Below are positions 52,451-62,499 of a DNA stretch of 64,000 bases, in pieces. Each line of letters begins with the position of its first letter. The stretch's first letter is position 1. The position numbers and the translations under genes are program-made. The stretch lies in the NCBI GenBank assembly GCA_002840435.1, contig PHAT01000005.1, forward strand, positions 734,460 through 798,459. The letters are read 5' to 3'. The DNA comes from Deltaproteobacteria bacterium HGW-Deltaproteobacteria-6 (GTDB taxonomy: Bacteria > Desulfobacterota > Syntrophia > Syntrophales > Smithellaceae). Under the pieces are notes generated by a model. That model searched no databases. It was not told the DNA's origin and saw only the letters and a list, made by a program, of their open reading frames with translations.

Positions 52451-53226
52451 TGTCCATCATATGCGCGCAGAATGTTTCTTTTCGTTACACAGATAAACCC
52501 GTTTTGGACGATGTATCGTTTACCCTTGACGAGGCGCGTCTGGTCGCGGTGATCGGGCCCAACGGTTCCGGTAAAACCACGCTGCTGAAAATTCTCAACA
52601 CCACGATCTTTCCGAGCGCCGGACAAATGCTTATCGGAGGCAAAGACACGCGCCGCTTCTCGCGTCAGGAGATGGCGCGGACCGTGGCGATTGTCCCGCA
52701 GGAAGCGCAGGCGATTTTCCCGTTTTTTGCGGAAGAGATTGTTCTGATGGGGCGCTTTCCCTATTTACGTTCTCTGGCGTTTGAAGACAAAAAAGATTAC
52801 CGGATTGTTCACGAGGCGATGGCCAGGACGGATTCTCTTTCGTTTGCCCATCGCCGTTTCCATGAACTTTCCGCCGGTGAAAGGCAGCGCATCCTGATTG
52901 CCCGCGCGCTGGCTCAGGAACCTGAAATCCTGCTGCTGGATGAAAGCACCGTTTTTCTGGATATGAAACATCAGGCGCAGTTTCTGTCCCTGCTCCGCGA
53001 ACTCAATCGCGACAGGCATCTGACGGTTATTTTTGTGACCCATGACGTCAATATGGCCGCTCAAAACGCCGACCGGATTCTTTTACTTTACAACGGAAAA
53101 AAATATGCTATAGGGACTCCCGCGGACGTTTTGACCGCGCAAAACATAAAAGAGGTTTACGATGTCGATGTGGGAATCGATCAAAATCCACATAACGGTT
53201 TGCCACGCGTAACATTGTTCACCTGA
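52450..53226 (+). CDS. btuD: Cobalamin ABC transporter ATPase (BtuD)
   Basis: 258 residues from the ATG at 52450, whose A is the last base of the btuC stop (TAATG). Walker A GPNGSGKTT near 35-43, signature LSAGERQR, Walker B ILLLDESTVFLDMK and the FecE-type VTHDVNMAAQNADRILLLYNGK segment. ATPase of the BtuCDF importer. Confidence 0.93.
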   Translation: MSIICAQNVSFRYTDKPVLDDVSFTLDEARLVAVIGPNGSGKTTLLKILNTTIFPSAGQMLIGGKDTRRFSRQEMARTVAIVPQEAQAIFPFFAEEIVLMGRFPYLRSLAFEDKKDYRIVHEAMARTDSLSFAHRRFHELSAGERQRILIARALAQEPEILLLDESTVFLDMKHQAQFLSLLRELNRDRHLTVIFVTHDVNMAAQNADRILLLYNGKKYAIGTPADVLTAQNIKEVYDVDVGIDQNPHNGLPRVTLFT

Positions 53227-53234
53227 TTAAGATT

Positions 53235-53366
53235 GTCCAATAAAAGGAAGCCGGTTAAATTCCGGCGCTGCCCCGCAACTGTAAGCGGAACGAAATCCAC
53301 AAGAGGCCACTGACGCATCGCGTCGGGAAGGCGTGGAAAGTAGGTCGCCGCAAGCCAGGAGACTTC
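53235..53366 (+). promoter_or_regulatory. Cobalamin (B12) riboswitch
   Basis: The conserved core GGAAGCCGGTTAAATTCCGG (53245-53264) followed by CGCTGCCCCGCAACTGTAAGCGG, and the B12 box AAGCCAGGAGAC (53352-53363), are unmistakable. The 5' helix of the aptamer probably extends into the last codons of btuD. It controls btuB and the genes behind it by adenosylcobalamin binding. The location after btuCD, rather than before, means the importer may be less tightly regulated. Confidence 0.95.
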
Positions 53367-53414
53367 ATGGACAGTCCAACTTACTTTGATCCCGAGGGGG
53401 AAAGGAGAAGCTCC

Positions 53415-55526
53415 ATGAAGAGAGCCCCAAACTCAGTCGTCGTTCTTTTGTTATTCCTTTTAACGATCATCTTTTCAGACCGTTTTGCGTTTGCGGCGCC
53501 GGAGGGCGGTTCTCCGGACGAGGCGATACGGATGGAAGAGGTCGTTGTCACCGCCACGAAAATCCCGGAGAAGCGAAAAGACATCCCCAACGCTGTTATC
53601 ATCAAAAATAAAAAGGATATTCAGATATCCGGCGCAACAAGTATCGGAGAATTACTGGCGAATGAGCCGGGTATCGACTGGCAGACCTACGGCAATTACG
53701 GCGGGGCCTCACAGGAACTCCATATCCGTGGAATGAGGGGCAATGCCACTCAAGTGCTGGTCAATGGCGTCAACGTCGGTTCTCCGGCGTTAGGTATTGC
53801 GGATGTCGGAAAGATTCCCATGGATAACATTGAGCGGATTGAAATAGTCAAAGGCGCCGGTTCATTGCTCTATGGATCGGGGGCAATGGCCGGAACCGTC
53901 ACTATCCTCACTAAAAGTCCCCGCAGGGAAAAAATGGATCTAAAGGTTGGCGCCGGTTACGGTTCACAAAATACCTATCGCGTCGCTGCGGAAAATGGAA
54001 TGTTCGTCGCCGGCGATGTTGGATATTATCTGACGGCCGGCAGAACTGAGACCGGCGGCTTTCGGGATAACAGCTATCTCAGGCAAAATGACGTATCCGC
54101 AAAATTGCTGCTGGACAAGGGAGACACCATCAATATAAGCCTCTATGGTGATTATATCGATAGAGATTACGGTGCGCCGGGTGTTAAACCGCCTGCCGGC
54201 ACGACAGATTATTATATCGGCAGCGAAAAATTTTATAATAGCGAAACGTCAGCTCTGCTGGATCACAGCGGTGATAAAGACGGGCATATCGTCCTGAATG
54301 TCAAGGGCAGGCCGGTAAAATGGTTCGGTTATGATTTCAAAGGCTATTATACGAACATGGAGAATTACAACTATGCGCGTTATGCATTCGACGGCACGGG
54401 CGCGGAAAACTGGGTCAAAAATAATGTATCGGGAACAGACGGGCATGTGGATATTTATCCTTTTGAGGGAGCCAAGATATTGCTGGGCGGTGAATACAAG
54501 GACTTTAACTGGAAGAATCACAGTTATGGCTTGAATGCATCCGGCACCAGAACAGGCACCGAGTCTTCGCCGAAAGCACATGTGTTTACCAAGGGCGTCT
54601 TTACGGAAGCTGAATACAGGCCATTCGAGTACGGAAAGATTTTAGCCGGCATCCGGCATGAAAACCACTCCGCATTCGGACGGGAAAACCTGCCCCTCTT
54701 TGGCGTGGTGATCAATCCCTTTGCAACAACCGCATTGAAGGTCAGCCACGGAAAACACTTTCTGGCGCCTACGCTCAACGATCTTTATTGGCCGGCCGAT
54801 CCTTATACCAAGGGAAACGCCGATCTTAAGCCCGAAACCGGCTGGCATACCGATGTGACGCTTGAACAATCCTTGTTAAAGGACAAGTTATTCATGACGC
54901 TGTCTTATTTTCACTGGAACGTGGATAATAAAATCCAATGGGAACCGGATTCCCAGGGGGTGTGGAGCCCCGTCAACCTGGCCGGCTACAAGGCGGACGG
55001 CATTGAGGCAGGAATCAAAGTAGGCCCCTTCCATGATCTGTCGCTGGCCCTGGGTTATACTTACACCCGTGCAGAAGAGGAAAATCGCGAATATACCAAA
55101 CAGGATTACGGATGGCCGCCTTTCTTTCCGCCGGATTTCCAGTATCGGATGGTCAGAAGGCGGGCGACCATGACGCCTGAGCACCGGTTCAAGAGCGACC
55201 TCATCTACAAAAACAAATTCGGACTGACGGCAACGGGAACCATGCGCTATGTAGGCGAGCAGTTCGTATACAATACAGAGACCACCGCCTATCCCGACAC
55301 AAAAACAGTCATTTATATGCTCAGTTCCTATTGGACGGCGGATTTAAAGATCGAACAGCGTTTTTTTCAGCACTGGGTGCTGTCACTGGCCGGCAAAAAT
55401 CTGTTTGATCAACAGTACGATACGCATCTGCAATCCTTCACTGATCAAAAGACGTTTGTCACCGCCATGAGCGCTTATCCGGGGGCCGGCCGGTCTGTTT
55501 TCGGCGGCTTGACTTATGAATTTTAA
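53415..55526 (+). CDS. btuB: TonB-dependent outer-membrane receptor (BtuB-like)
   Basis: 703 residues from the ATG at 53415 with GGAGAAGCTCC upstream (frame opens earlier inside the riboswitch). Signal peptide 1-27, TonB-box-like EVVVTATK (about 46-53), a plug domain (about 60-165: RIEIVKGAGSLLYGSGAMAG), and a barrel ending in an aromatic Phe (VFGGLTYEF). Riboswitch control and neighbours show it imports cobamides across the outer membrane. The coding end overlaps btuF. Confidence 0.93.
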   Translation: MKRAPNSVVVLLLFLLTIIFSDRFAFAAPEGGSPDEAIRMEEVVVTATKIPEKRKDIPNAVIIKNKKDIQISGATSIGELLANEPGIDWQTYGNYGGASQELHIRGMRGNATQVLVNGVNVGSPALGIADVGKIPMDNIERIEIVKGAGSLLYGSGAMAGTVTILTKSPRREKMDLKVGAGYGSQNTYRVAAENGMFVAGDVGYYLTAGRTETGGFRDNSYLRQNDVSAKLLLDKGDTINISLYGDYIDRDYGAPGVKPPAGTTDYYIGSEKFYNSETSALLDHSGDKDGHIVLNVKGRPVKWFGYDFKGYYTNMENYNYARYAFDGTGAENWVKNNVSGTDGHVDIYPFEGAKILLGGEYKDFNWKNHSYGLNASGTRTGTESSPKAHVFTKGVFTEAEYRPFEYGKILAGIRHENHSAFGRENLPLFGVVINPFATTALKVSHGKHFLAPTLNDLYWPADPYTKGNADLKPETGWHTDVTLEQSLLKDKLFMTLSYFHWNVDNKIQWEPDSQGVWSPVNLAGYKADGIEAGIKVGPFHDLSLALGYTYTRAEEENREYTKQDYGWPPFFPPDFQYRMVRRRATMTPEHRFKSDLIYKNKFGLTATGTMRYVGEQFVYNTETTAYPDTKTVIYMLSSYWTADLKIEQRFFQHWVLSLAGKNLFDQQYDTHLQSFTDQKTFVTAMSAYPGAGRSVFGGLTYEF

Positions 55527-56466
55527 TCACCTCATCATGACGGGTAACAGGCGCAAACAATTGCCGGTTGTTCATGGCTCCCTGATAATTTTTTTAACCG
55601 TCTTTCTGGTGTTTTTTTTCGTCGGCGCATCCCCGGCCCGCACCGTTACCGATGAAACAGGCCGTCGCGTCACTGTTTCGGATAAACCGCAGCGGATTGT
55701 TTCCCTGGCCCCCGGCATTACGGAAACCCTTTACGCGCTAGGCCTTGACGCTAAAATCGCGGGTGTAACCACTTTTTGCGACTGGCCGGCGGCAGCGCGA
55801 AATAAAACGAAGATAGGAGGATTCACCAATCCCTCCATAGAAAAAATTGTCTCTCTGAAGCCCGATTTGATTCTGGCTACCGCCGACGGCAACCGGAAAG
55901 ATACGGTGCAGCAACTGGAGAAGCTTGGTTTAACCGTCTATGTTACAAACCCCCAGGATACCCATGGTGTTCTGCAAAGCATTTTACATATCGGTGAAAT
56001 AACCGGTCAGGAAAAGGCCGCGGCCATTCTGGTTGAAAAACTTCAATGGAGATTAAACCATATCACCCGCCAGACAAGACACAAAAGAAAGCCGCGGGTT
56101 TTTTTTCAGCTTGGCTGGGAACCCATTGTGACAGCGGGCCGCGGCACATTAATCAATGAGGTCATAGAGAGGGCCGGCGGTGTTAATGTCGCGGGCCGGG
56201 ATATGGCTAACTATCCCCGCTACAGTGCGGAGGGCATCATCGGTGCATCACCGGACATCATTGTTTTTGCCCCGATGGTTATTCATGATAATAAATTTGC
56301 GGTGGTGAAAAAATTCTGGCATAAATTCGGAGAAGTTCCGGCCGTCAAAAACAATAAAATTTATCCGATAGATGCCAACCTGATTAACAGGGCATCCCCT
56401 CGGATTGTTGACGCCGTCGAAAGCATGGCGTTAATGTTCCATCCGGAAATAAAATATTCGCGATAA
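55516..56466 (+). CDS. btuF: Periplasmic cobalamin-binding protein (BtuF)
   Basis: 316 residues. Hydrophobic signal segment at about 18-42. The helical-backbone binding fold shows RIVSLAPGITETLYALGLDAKIAGVTTFCDWP and later VKKFWHKFGEVPAVKNNKIYPID. Overlaps btuB by 11 bases. Hands cobamide to BtuCD. Confidence 0.92.
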   Translation: MNFNHLIMTGNRRKQLPVVHGSLIIFLTVFLVFFFVGASPARTVTDETGRRVTVSDKPQRIVSLAPGITETLYALGLDAKIAGVTTFCDWPAAARNKTKIGGFTNPSIEKIVSLKPDLILATADGNRKDTVQQLEKLGLTVYVTNPQDTHGVLQSILHIGEITGQEKAAAILVEKLQWRLNHITRQTRHKRKPRVFFQLGWEPIVTAGRGTLINEVIERAGGVNVAGRDMANYPRYSAEGIIGASPDIIVFAPMVIHDNKFAVVKKFWHKFGEVPAVKNNKIYPIDANLINRASPRIVDAVESMALMFHPEIKYSR

Positions 56467-56522
56467 TCATTGCATGCCTTTGGCACTGGCCACGGAGCTG
56501 TAATACAGAAAGGTTGAACACC

Positions 56523-57566
56523 ATGAAATATCCGGCAATTCCCCCGATTGATCTGACCGCCGCACAGGAGGCCCGCATGCGGCAAAACAGCCTGACCAAA
56601 CCTCCCGGAAGCCTCGGCCGGCTGGAAGAAATATCCATCCAACTGGCCGGGATGAAGGCCGATCCGATTCCGCAGGTTTCCCGCAAAGCGGTGATTGTGA
56701 TGGCTGCCGACCATGGTATTGCGATGGAAGGCGTCAGTGCCTTCCCTGTTGAAGTCACCAGACAAATGGTCCTGAATTTTCTGCGGGGCGGCGCCGCCGT
56801 CAACGTGCTGGCGCGTCAGGCGGGGGCTTCCATGACCATTGTCGATATCGGCGTCGCTTCCGACTTTGATCCGTCCCTGCCCGGATTGTTGAACTGTAAA
56901 GTAGCTCACGGGACGCGCAATATGGCCAAGGGGCCGGCCATGACCCGCGCCGAAGCACAGCGGGCACTGGCCTGCGGCATGGACGTGCTTGCCTCGGTTG
57001 CGGAACAAGGGATCGACCTGATTGCCACAGGCGATATGGGAATCGGCAACACGACGCCGTCATCGGCCATTGTCGCCGTTATGACCGGATTGCCGGTTGC
57101 CAAAGTCACCGGGCGCGGCACCGGGCTTGACGATGCGGGTCTTACGCATAAGGTGAAGATGATTGAACAGGCCATTGCGGTAAACCGGCCGGATCCTGCT
57201 GATGCCCTTGATGTGCTTTGCAAAGTCGGCGGGCTGGAAATCGCGGGGCTTGCCGGCGTGATGATTGCCTCGGCATCACGCCGCATTCCGGTTGTGGTGG
57301 ATGGATTCATCTCGACTGCCGCCGCCATGATCGCCGCCGGTCTGGTTCCGGATGCACGCCATTACCTGTTCGGCTCGCACCAGTCGGTGGAAATCGGCCA
57401 CAAGGCCATGCACAAGCATCTCGGCCTGACCCCGCTTCTTGATCTGAACCTGCGTCTGGGGGAAGGAACCGGCGCTGTGCTTGCTTTTCATTTGATTGAG
57501 GCAGCGTCCCGCCTCCTTACGGAAATGGCGACGTTTGCCGAAGCCGGTGTGAGTGACAAAGGCTGA
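56523..57566 (+). CDS. cobT: Nicotinate-nucleotide:dimethylbenzimidazole phosphoribosyltransferase CobT
   Basis: 347 residues from the ATG at 56523 (AAAGG upstream). Signatures: QAHLDNLTKP-like QNSLTKPPGSLGRLEE near 22-37, AADHGIAMEGVSAFP, MGIGNTTPSSAI and the catalytic Glu in RLGEGTGAVLAF. Activates the lower-ligand base of cobamides. Confidence 0.95.
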   Translation: MKYPAIPPIDLTAAQEARMRQNSLTKPPGSLGRLEEISIQLAGMKADPIPQVSRKAVIVMAADHGIAMEGVSAFPVEVTRQMVLNFLRGGAAVNVLARQAGASMTIVDIGVASDFDPSLPGLLNCKVAHGTRNMAKGPAMTRAEAQRALACGMDVLASVAEQGIDLIATGDMGIGNTTPSSAIVAVMTGLPVAKVTGRGTGLDDAGLTHKVKMIEQAIAVNRPDPADALDVLCKVGGLEIAGLAGVMIASASRRIPVVVDGFISTAAAMIAAGLVPDARHYLFGSHQSVEIGHKAMHKHLGLTPLLDLNLRLGEGTGAVLAFHLIEAASRLLTEMATFAEAGVSDKG

Positions 57567-57595
57567 AGGTTCACGGTTCCAGAATAGAGGATGTT

Positions 57596-58324
57596 ATGCG
57601 TAATCTGCGCACTGCTTTTGGATTATTGACCACGCTGCCTTTCGGCATGCCGGAAAGCTGGTTGCCCGGCGACAGCGGCCGCGCCGGGATCTGGTATCCG
57701 CTGGTGGGCGTTGTGGTCGGCGGGTTGACCTGGCTTTGCTGGATCGCGTTGAACCTGTATTTCCCGCCGCTGGTAGCTGGCGTGCTGACGGTAGTTACGT
57801 GGGTCAGTCTGACGGGAGGACTGCATCTCGATGGATTGGCGGATTGCTGTGACGGCTTGCTGTCGTCGAACACGTCTCTAAGACGGCTGGAAATCATGAA
57901 AGACCCGCATCTGGGCACTTTCGGCGGCATCGGCTTGCTGCTTTTGTTGTTCGCTAAAGTTACGGCGCTGAGTTTGCTTGCGCCTTCTGCGGGCTTCGGC
58001 ATCATCCTCGCGGCAACCATCAGCCGCTGGTTGATCCTGCCCGCCTCGTTACTGCCGCTTGCCAACCCCGGTGGCATGGGCGCTGATTTTGCCGCAGGCT
58101 TCAGGCAGAGCGCCATTTTCATCACGGCGATTTTACCGCTGGGGCTTGCCCTTCTGCTGGGGATGGAGGGTTTATGGGCAGTGTTTGCCGCCCTTATTGC
58201 TGCAGCGGCAGTTCTTGGGCTGGCCTGTCAGCGTATTCACGGTGTGACCGGGGATGTGTTCGGCATGCTGGTTGAAGTAACCGAAACCGGTGTTTTGCTG
58301 AGCTTTACTTTTGGTGTGAAATGA
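57596..58324 (+). CDS. cobS: Cobalamin synthase CobS (adenosylcobinamide-GDP ribazoletransferase)
   Basis: 242 residues, five to six membrane helices. TGGLHLDGLADCCDGLLSS (about 74-92) and LEIMKDPHLGTFGGIG are the CobS hallmarks. Joins activated corrin and alpha-ribazole phosphate. Its TGA overlaps the next ATG (ATGA). Confidence 0.95.
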   Translation: MRNLRTAFGLLTTLPFGMPESWLPGDSGRAGIWYPLVGVVVGGLTWLCWIALNLYFPPLVAGVLTVVTWVSLTGGLHLDGLADCCDGLLSSNTSLRRLEIMKDPHLGTFGGIGLLLLLFAKVTALSLLAPSAGFGIILAATISRWLILPASLLPLANPGGMGADFAAGFRQSAIFITAILPLGLALLLGMEGLWAVFAALIAAAAVLGLACQRIHGVTGDVFGMLVEVTETGVLLSFTFGVK

Positions 58325-59109
58325 ATTCCTATCCTTTCCGCCTGGGCACAACGTCCTACATCATTCCGGCCGATATCCTGCCCAATGTTCGCTATCTGGC
58401 CGGGAAAGTGCGGGATGTCGAGCTGGTGCTTTTTGAAGTAGACGACGGTCCGAATAATCTTCCGGCAAGAGAGCAGATTGCCGAACTCAAAAGCATTGCC
58501 CGCGACCATGATCTGACTTATACCGTCCACCTGCCGCTGGATTTGCGTCTGGCCGACGACGGTTCTCCGCGCCACGCCTCGATCGAAAAAGCCCGCCGCG
58601 TCATCGACTGCACGCGAGAACTTGATCCCTGGGCTTACGTTTTGCACCTGGATGGCCGATCCGTGCGTCACAGCGCAGCACCTGAGCGCAGGTTTCGCTG
58701 GCAGCAGCAGGCCGCCCAATCGCTTGCAATTGTCGGAGAATGGGCAGGGGGCTTGCAAAAACTGGCCGTCGAAAACCTGGAAGGCTACCCGCCGGATTTC
58801 TACCAGCCGGTGCTGCAGCGGATTGCCGTCAGCCGCACGGTGGATGTGGGTCATCTCTGGCTCGATGGTTATGATCCAGTCGTATATTTACGCGAGGCCC
58901 TGCCGCGGACACGCGTCATTCACATCCACGGCATCGATGGATCCGATCACAAATCTCTGGCGCAAGTGCCTGCGGAATCGCTGCGGGCGGTGCTGGATGA
59001 ACTTGTCCGTTTCGATTATCGCGGCGTATTGACGATAGAGGTATTCTCCGAGAATGATTTTATAACTTCGCTGGCGGCTGTCGAAGCCATGATGAAAGGT
59101 AAACAATGA
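58321..59109 (+). CDS. cbiR: CbiR-like protein (sugar-phosphate isomerase/AP-endonuclease superfamily; candidate cobamide-remodelling enzyme)
   Basis: 262 residues, TIM-barrel pattern. LGTTSYIIPADILPN opens the barrel; VHLPLD (about 77), VENLEGYP (about 144) and DVGHLWLDGYD and IHIHGIDGSDHK hold the His/Glu/Asp metal ligands. In the CbiR family of Akkermansia-type bacteria this fold removes the lower ligand of cobamides so it can be replaced. Wedged between cobS and cobU with overlapping ends (ATGA on both sides), so a remodelling function is strongly suggested by context. I have not aligned it. Confidence 0.75.
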   Translation: MNSYPFRLGTTSYIIPADILPNVRYLAGKVRDVELVLFEVDDGPNNLPAREQIAELKSIARDHDLTYTVHLPLDLRLADDGSPRHASIEKARRVIDCTRELDPWAYVLHLDGRSVRHSAAPERRFRWQQQAAQSLAIVGEWAGGLQKLAVENLEGYPPDFYQPVLQRIAVSRTVDVGHLWLDGYDPVVYLREALPRTRVIHIHGIDGSDHKSLAQVPAESLRAVLDELVRFDYRGVLTIEVFSENDFITSLAAVEAMMKGKQ

Positions 59110-59660
59110 TGATTCCCGAAATTCCCGAAAATGGCCTGATACTCATTTTGGGCGGCGCCCGCAGTGGAAAAAGTTCCTTTGTCGAAAAAATTGCCCGTGA
59201 CGCGGAAAAGGCCGTCCTTTTTATTGCTACGGCCACGGCGGGCGATGATGAAATGACCGTGCGCATCCGCAAGCATCAGGCCTCACGGCCGGCCGGGTGG
59301 CAAACACTCGAACTTCCGCGTGACATCGGGCGTAATATCGAACGGTTCATTGCCCCTGTTGTGATAGTCGATTGCATCACGCTGCTGGTCAGCAACATCC
59401 TCTGTTCGCTGCCGGAAAACACACAGGAGGAAACCATCATGCATCATGTACAGATTGAAATCGAAGACCTGATCGCTCTGCAGGCAAGATCCGGAGGGCA
59501 GTGGATGCTCGTTTCGAATGAAGTCGGTCTGGGTCTTGTCCCGCCTTATCCATTGGGACGCGTCTATCGCGACGCGCTGGGCTTTGCCAATCAAGCCCTG
59601 GCGCGTGCCGCAAGCCGTGTTATTCTGATGGTCGCCGGCCTCCCGATGGTGATCAAGTGA
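59106..59660 (+). CDS. cobU: Adenosylcobinamide kinase/guanylyltransferase CobU
   Basis: 184 residues. P-loop GGARSGKSS (about 14-22), guanylylation His in RIRKHQASRP, then VDCITLLVSN and SNEVGLGLVPPYPLGRVYRD. Phosphorylates and GMP-activates cobinamide. Last gene of the salvage operon; CobC/CobZ phosphatase and adenosyltransferase are not in view. Confidence 0.95.
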   Translation: MMIPEIPENGLILILGGARSGKSSFVEKIARDAEKAVLFIATATAGDDEMTVRIRKHQASRPAGWQTLELPRDIGRNIERFIAPVVIVDCITLLVSNILCSLPENTQEETIMHHVQIEIEDLIALQARSGGQWMLVSNEVGLGLVPPYPLGRVYRDALGFANQALARAASRVILMVAGLPMVIK

Positions 59661-59706
59661 TTCCACGGGAAATGGAATGTCTGCGGGAACGCAAAGTTTC
59701 ATGCGG

Positions 59707-59735
59707 TTGATTTATCTTGTGTTTTATTATATTAA
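59707..59735 (+). promoter_or_regulatory. Candidate promoter of mdh
   Basis: TTGATT (59707-59712), 17 bases, TATTAA (59730-59735), followed by an AT-rich leader of about 40 bases to the ATG. Confidence 0.38.
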
Positions 59736-59754
59736 AAACCTCTGTTGCAATTAA

Positions 59755-60714
<960 letters not shown>

Positions 60715-60767
60715 GGCCAGGTCGTGTCCATAGGGGCGGCCTTATACTGAAAAGCGGGAGGACTGGC

Positions 60768-61541
60768 ATGAAGCGTAAAATCATCAGAATCGATGAAGAA
60801 AAGTGCACCGGCTGCGGTTTGTGTGTGCCGGGCTGTCATGAAGAGGCGATAAAAATCATCGACGGCAAAGCCCGTCTGGTGAACGATGTTTTTTGCGACG
60901 GGCTGGGGGCCTGTCTCGGTGAATGCCCCGAAGGCGCTTTGACTCTCGAAGAGCGTGAAGCCGATCCTTTTGATGAAAAACTGGTTGCCGAAACCATTGC
61001 CGGCAAAAAACGCGATGGCGTTTTGCCGCATCATGGTCAATCACCTTCCAAAAATCTTAATGTCATGATTCCCGCAGGCGGCTGCCCCGGTTCGGCTCAC
61101 GCCGTATTTGAACGAAAGGCGCCGGCCGCTTCCGGCCAGGCGCAGCCAGGCGATCAACCATCCGAACTGACCCACTGGCCGATTCAACTGCATCTGGTCA
61201 ATCCTGCGGCCGATTTTTTTCGCGGTAAAGATGTGGTGCTGGCCGCGGACTGCGTGGCTTTTGCCGCGGGTGATTTTCATTCCCGTTTTCTGAAAGGCAA
61301 GACGCTGGCCATCGCCTGTCCCAAGCTTGATGAGGGGCAGGATGAGTATATTGAAAAAATCCGCCGGATGGCGGATGAGGCCAAAATCAATACACTGACG
61401 GTGGTTATTATGCAGGTGCCCTGCTGCCGGGGGCTGATGCAGATTGCCCAGGCCGCCCTGCAAAAGGCGACAAGAAAAGTGCCGTTGAAAGCGGTTGTCG
61501 TCAGCATCCAGGGCGACGTGCTTTCTGAAGAATGGCTCTAG
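60768..61541 (+). CDS. Two-[4Fe-4S] ferredoxin-like protein
   Basis: 257 residues from the ATG at 60768 (GGGAGGA upstream). N-terminal pair: CTGCGLCVPGC (about 15-25) and GACLGECPEGAL (about 52-63). After a disordered Pro/Ala/Ser-rich linker (about 85-130) a second domain of unknown type contains CPKLDEGQ and QVPCCRGLMQI. Proteins of this layout occur beside redox enzymes in anaerobes; partner not known. Confidence 0.85.
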   Translation: MKRKIIRIDEEKCTGCGLCVPGCHEEAIKIIDGKARLVNDVFCDGLGACLGECPEGALTLEEREADPFDEKLVAETIAGKKRDGVLPHHGQSPSKNLNVMIPAGGCPGSAHAVFERKAPAASGQAQPGDQPSELTHWPIQLHLVNPAADFFRGKDVVLAADCVAFAAGDFHSRFLKGKTLAIACPKLDEGQDEYIEKIRRMADEAKINTLTVVIMQVPCCRGLMQIAQAALQKATRKVPLKAVVVSIQGDVLSEEWL

Positions 61542-61602
61542 ACTGAAGGCTGATCGCCTTGACAGGGGGCGCGAGGCCGAAGGCGATAAGTGAGGTTATG
61601 CG

Positions 61603-62499
61603 ATGCCTTTTTTTACAACGGATGACGGCGTCCGTCTGCATTATCAAATTCACGGCGCCGGAAAACCGGTTGTGCTGATTCATGGCCTTACGGCCAGTTC
61701 CCTTTTTTTCCGGAAACAGATTCCTGAACTGGCTAAACACTTTCAGGTTATTGCGCCCGACTTGCGCGGCCACGGGGAATCGGAAACCCGCAGCGACCAT
61801 CTGACGCTTTCACGCCTGGCCGAAGATTTGAAACAGTTGCTGGCCCTGCTTAATATATCTCAGGTGTCCTTAATCGGCTGGTCCATGGGCGCTCATGTTA
61901 TTTTCGAATATATTAAAAACTATTCCTGTGCGGCAATTGATAAAATCGTCATTATCGATATGACGCCCAAGCTGCTTGCGTCCGACGACTGGCATTACGG
62001 TCTGACCGGTGTTTTCAGCCGCAAGCCGGGGGACTTCGGCCATGAGGATAATCTTTATCTTCTATCCGCAATGCTCAATGACTGGGAGGCTTACAGCAAA
62101 GTGGTCGCCCAGCGGATTTTAAACAAGTCATTGTACAATGAAAAAATGGAATTCAATGCCGTCGCCGTTTTCAAAGGAAAAGAGGATCTTCCCTGGCTTT
62201 ACGAGGAAGCGAAAAAGAACAAAGCCACCGTGATCGCGGCTTTTTGGATTGCCATGGCCATGCAGGATTACCGGCCGCTTTTAAAGAAGATCACCGCGCC
62301 TTGCCTTTTGACTTATGGAACGGAAAGTAATTATTATCCGCCTGAAAATTGCGACTACATGCAAAAGCAGATGCCTGATGCGAGAGTTGTCCCGTTTGAA
62401 GGATGCGGCCATGCCCTGCACATTCAGGATCCGGAATCGTTCAACAATGTGGTGATGGAATTTCTACTGCCGGGCTTTTCTGCGGGACAGCGCCAGTAA
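61603..62499 (+). CDS. Alpha/beta hydrolase
   Basis: 298 residues. HGLTASSLFFRKQIPEL (oxyanion), DLRGHGESETR, nucleophile elbow GWSMGAH (about 89-95) and GCGHALHIQDPE (catalytic His) place it among esterase/lipase-like hydrolases. A hairpin ATCGCCTT/AAGGCGAT (61553-61560 with 61580-61587) lies just upstream. Its 3' end overlaps the convergent gene by 36 bases. Confidence 0.88.
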   Translation: MPFFTTDDGVRLHYQIHGAGKPVVLIHGLTASSLFFRKQIPELAKHFQVIAPDLRGHGESETRSDHLTLSRLAEDLKQLLALLNISQVSLIGWSMGAHVIFEYIKNYSCAAIDKIVIIDMTPKLLASDDWHYGLTGVFSRKPGDFGHEDNLYLLSAMLNDWEAYSKVVAQRILNKSLYNEKMEFNAVAVFKGKEDLPWLYEEAKKNKATVIAAFWIAMAMQDYRPLLKKITAPCLLTYGTESNYYPPENCDYMQKQMPDARVVPFEGCGHALHIQDPESFNNVVMEFLLPGFSAGQRQ

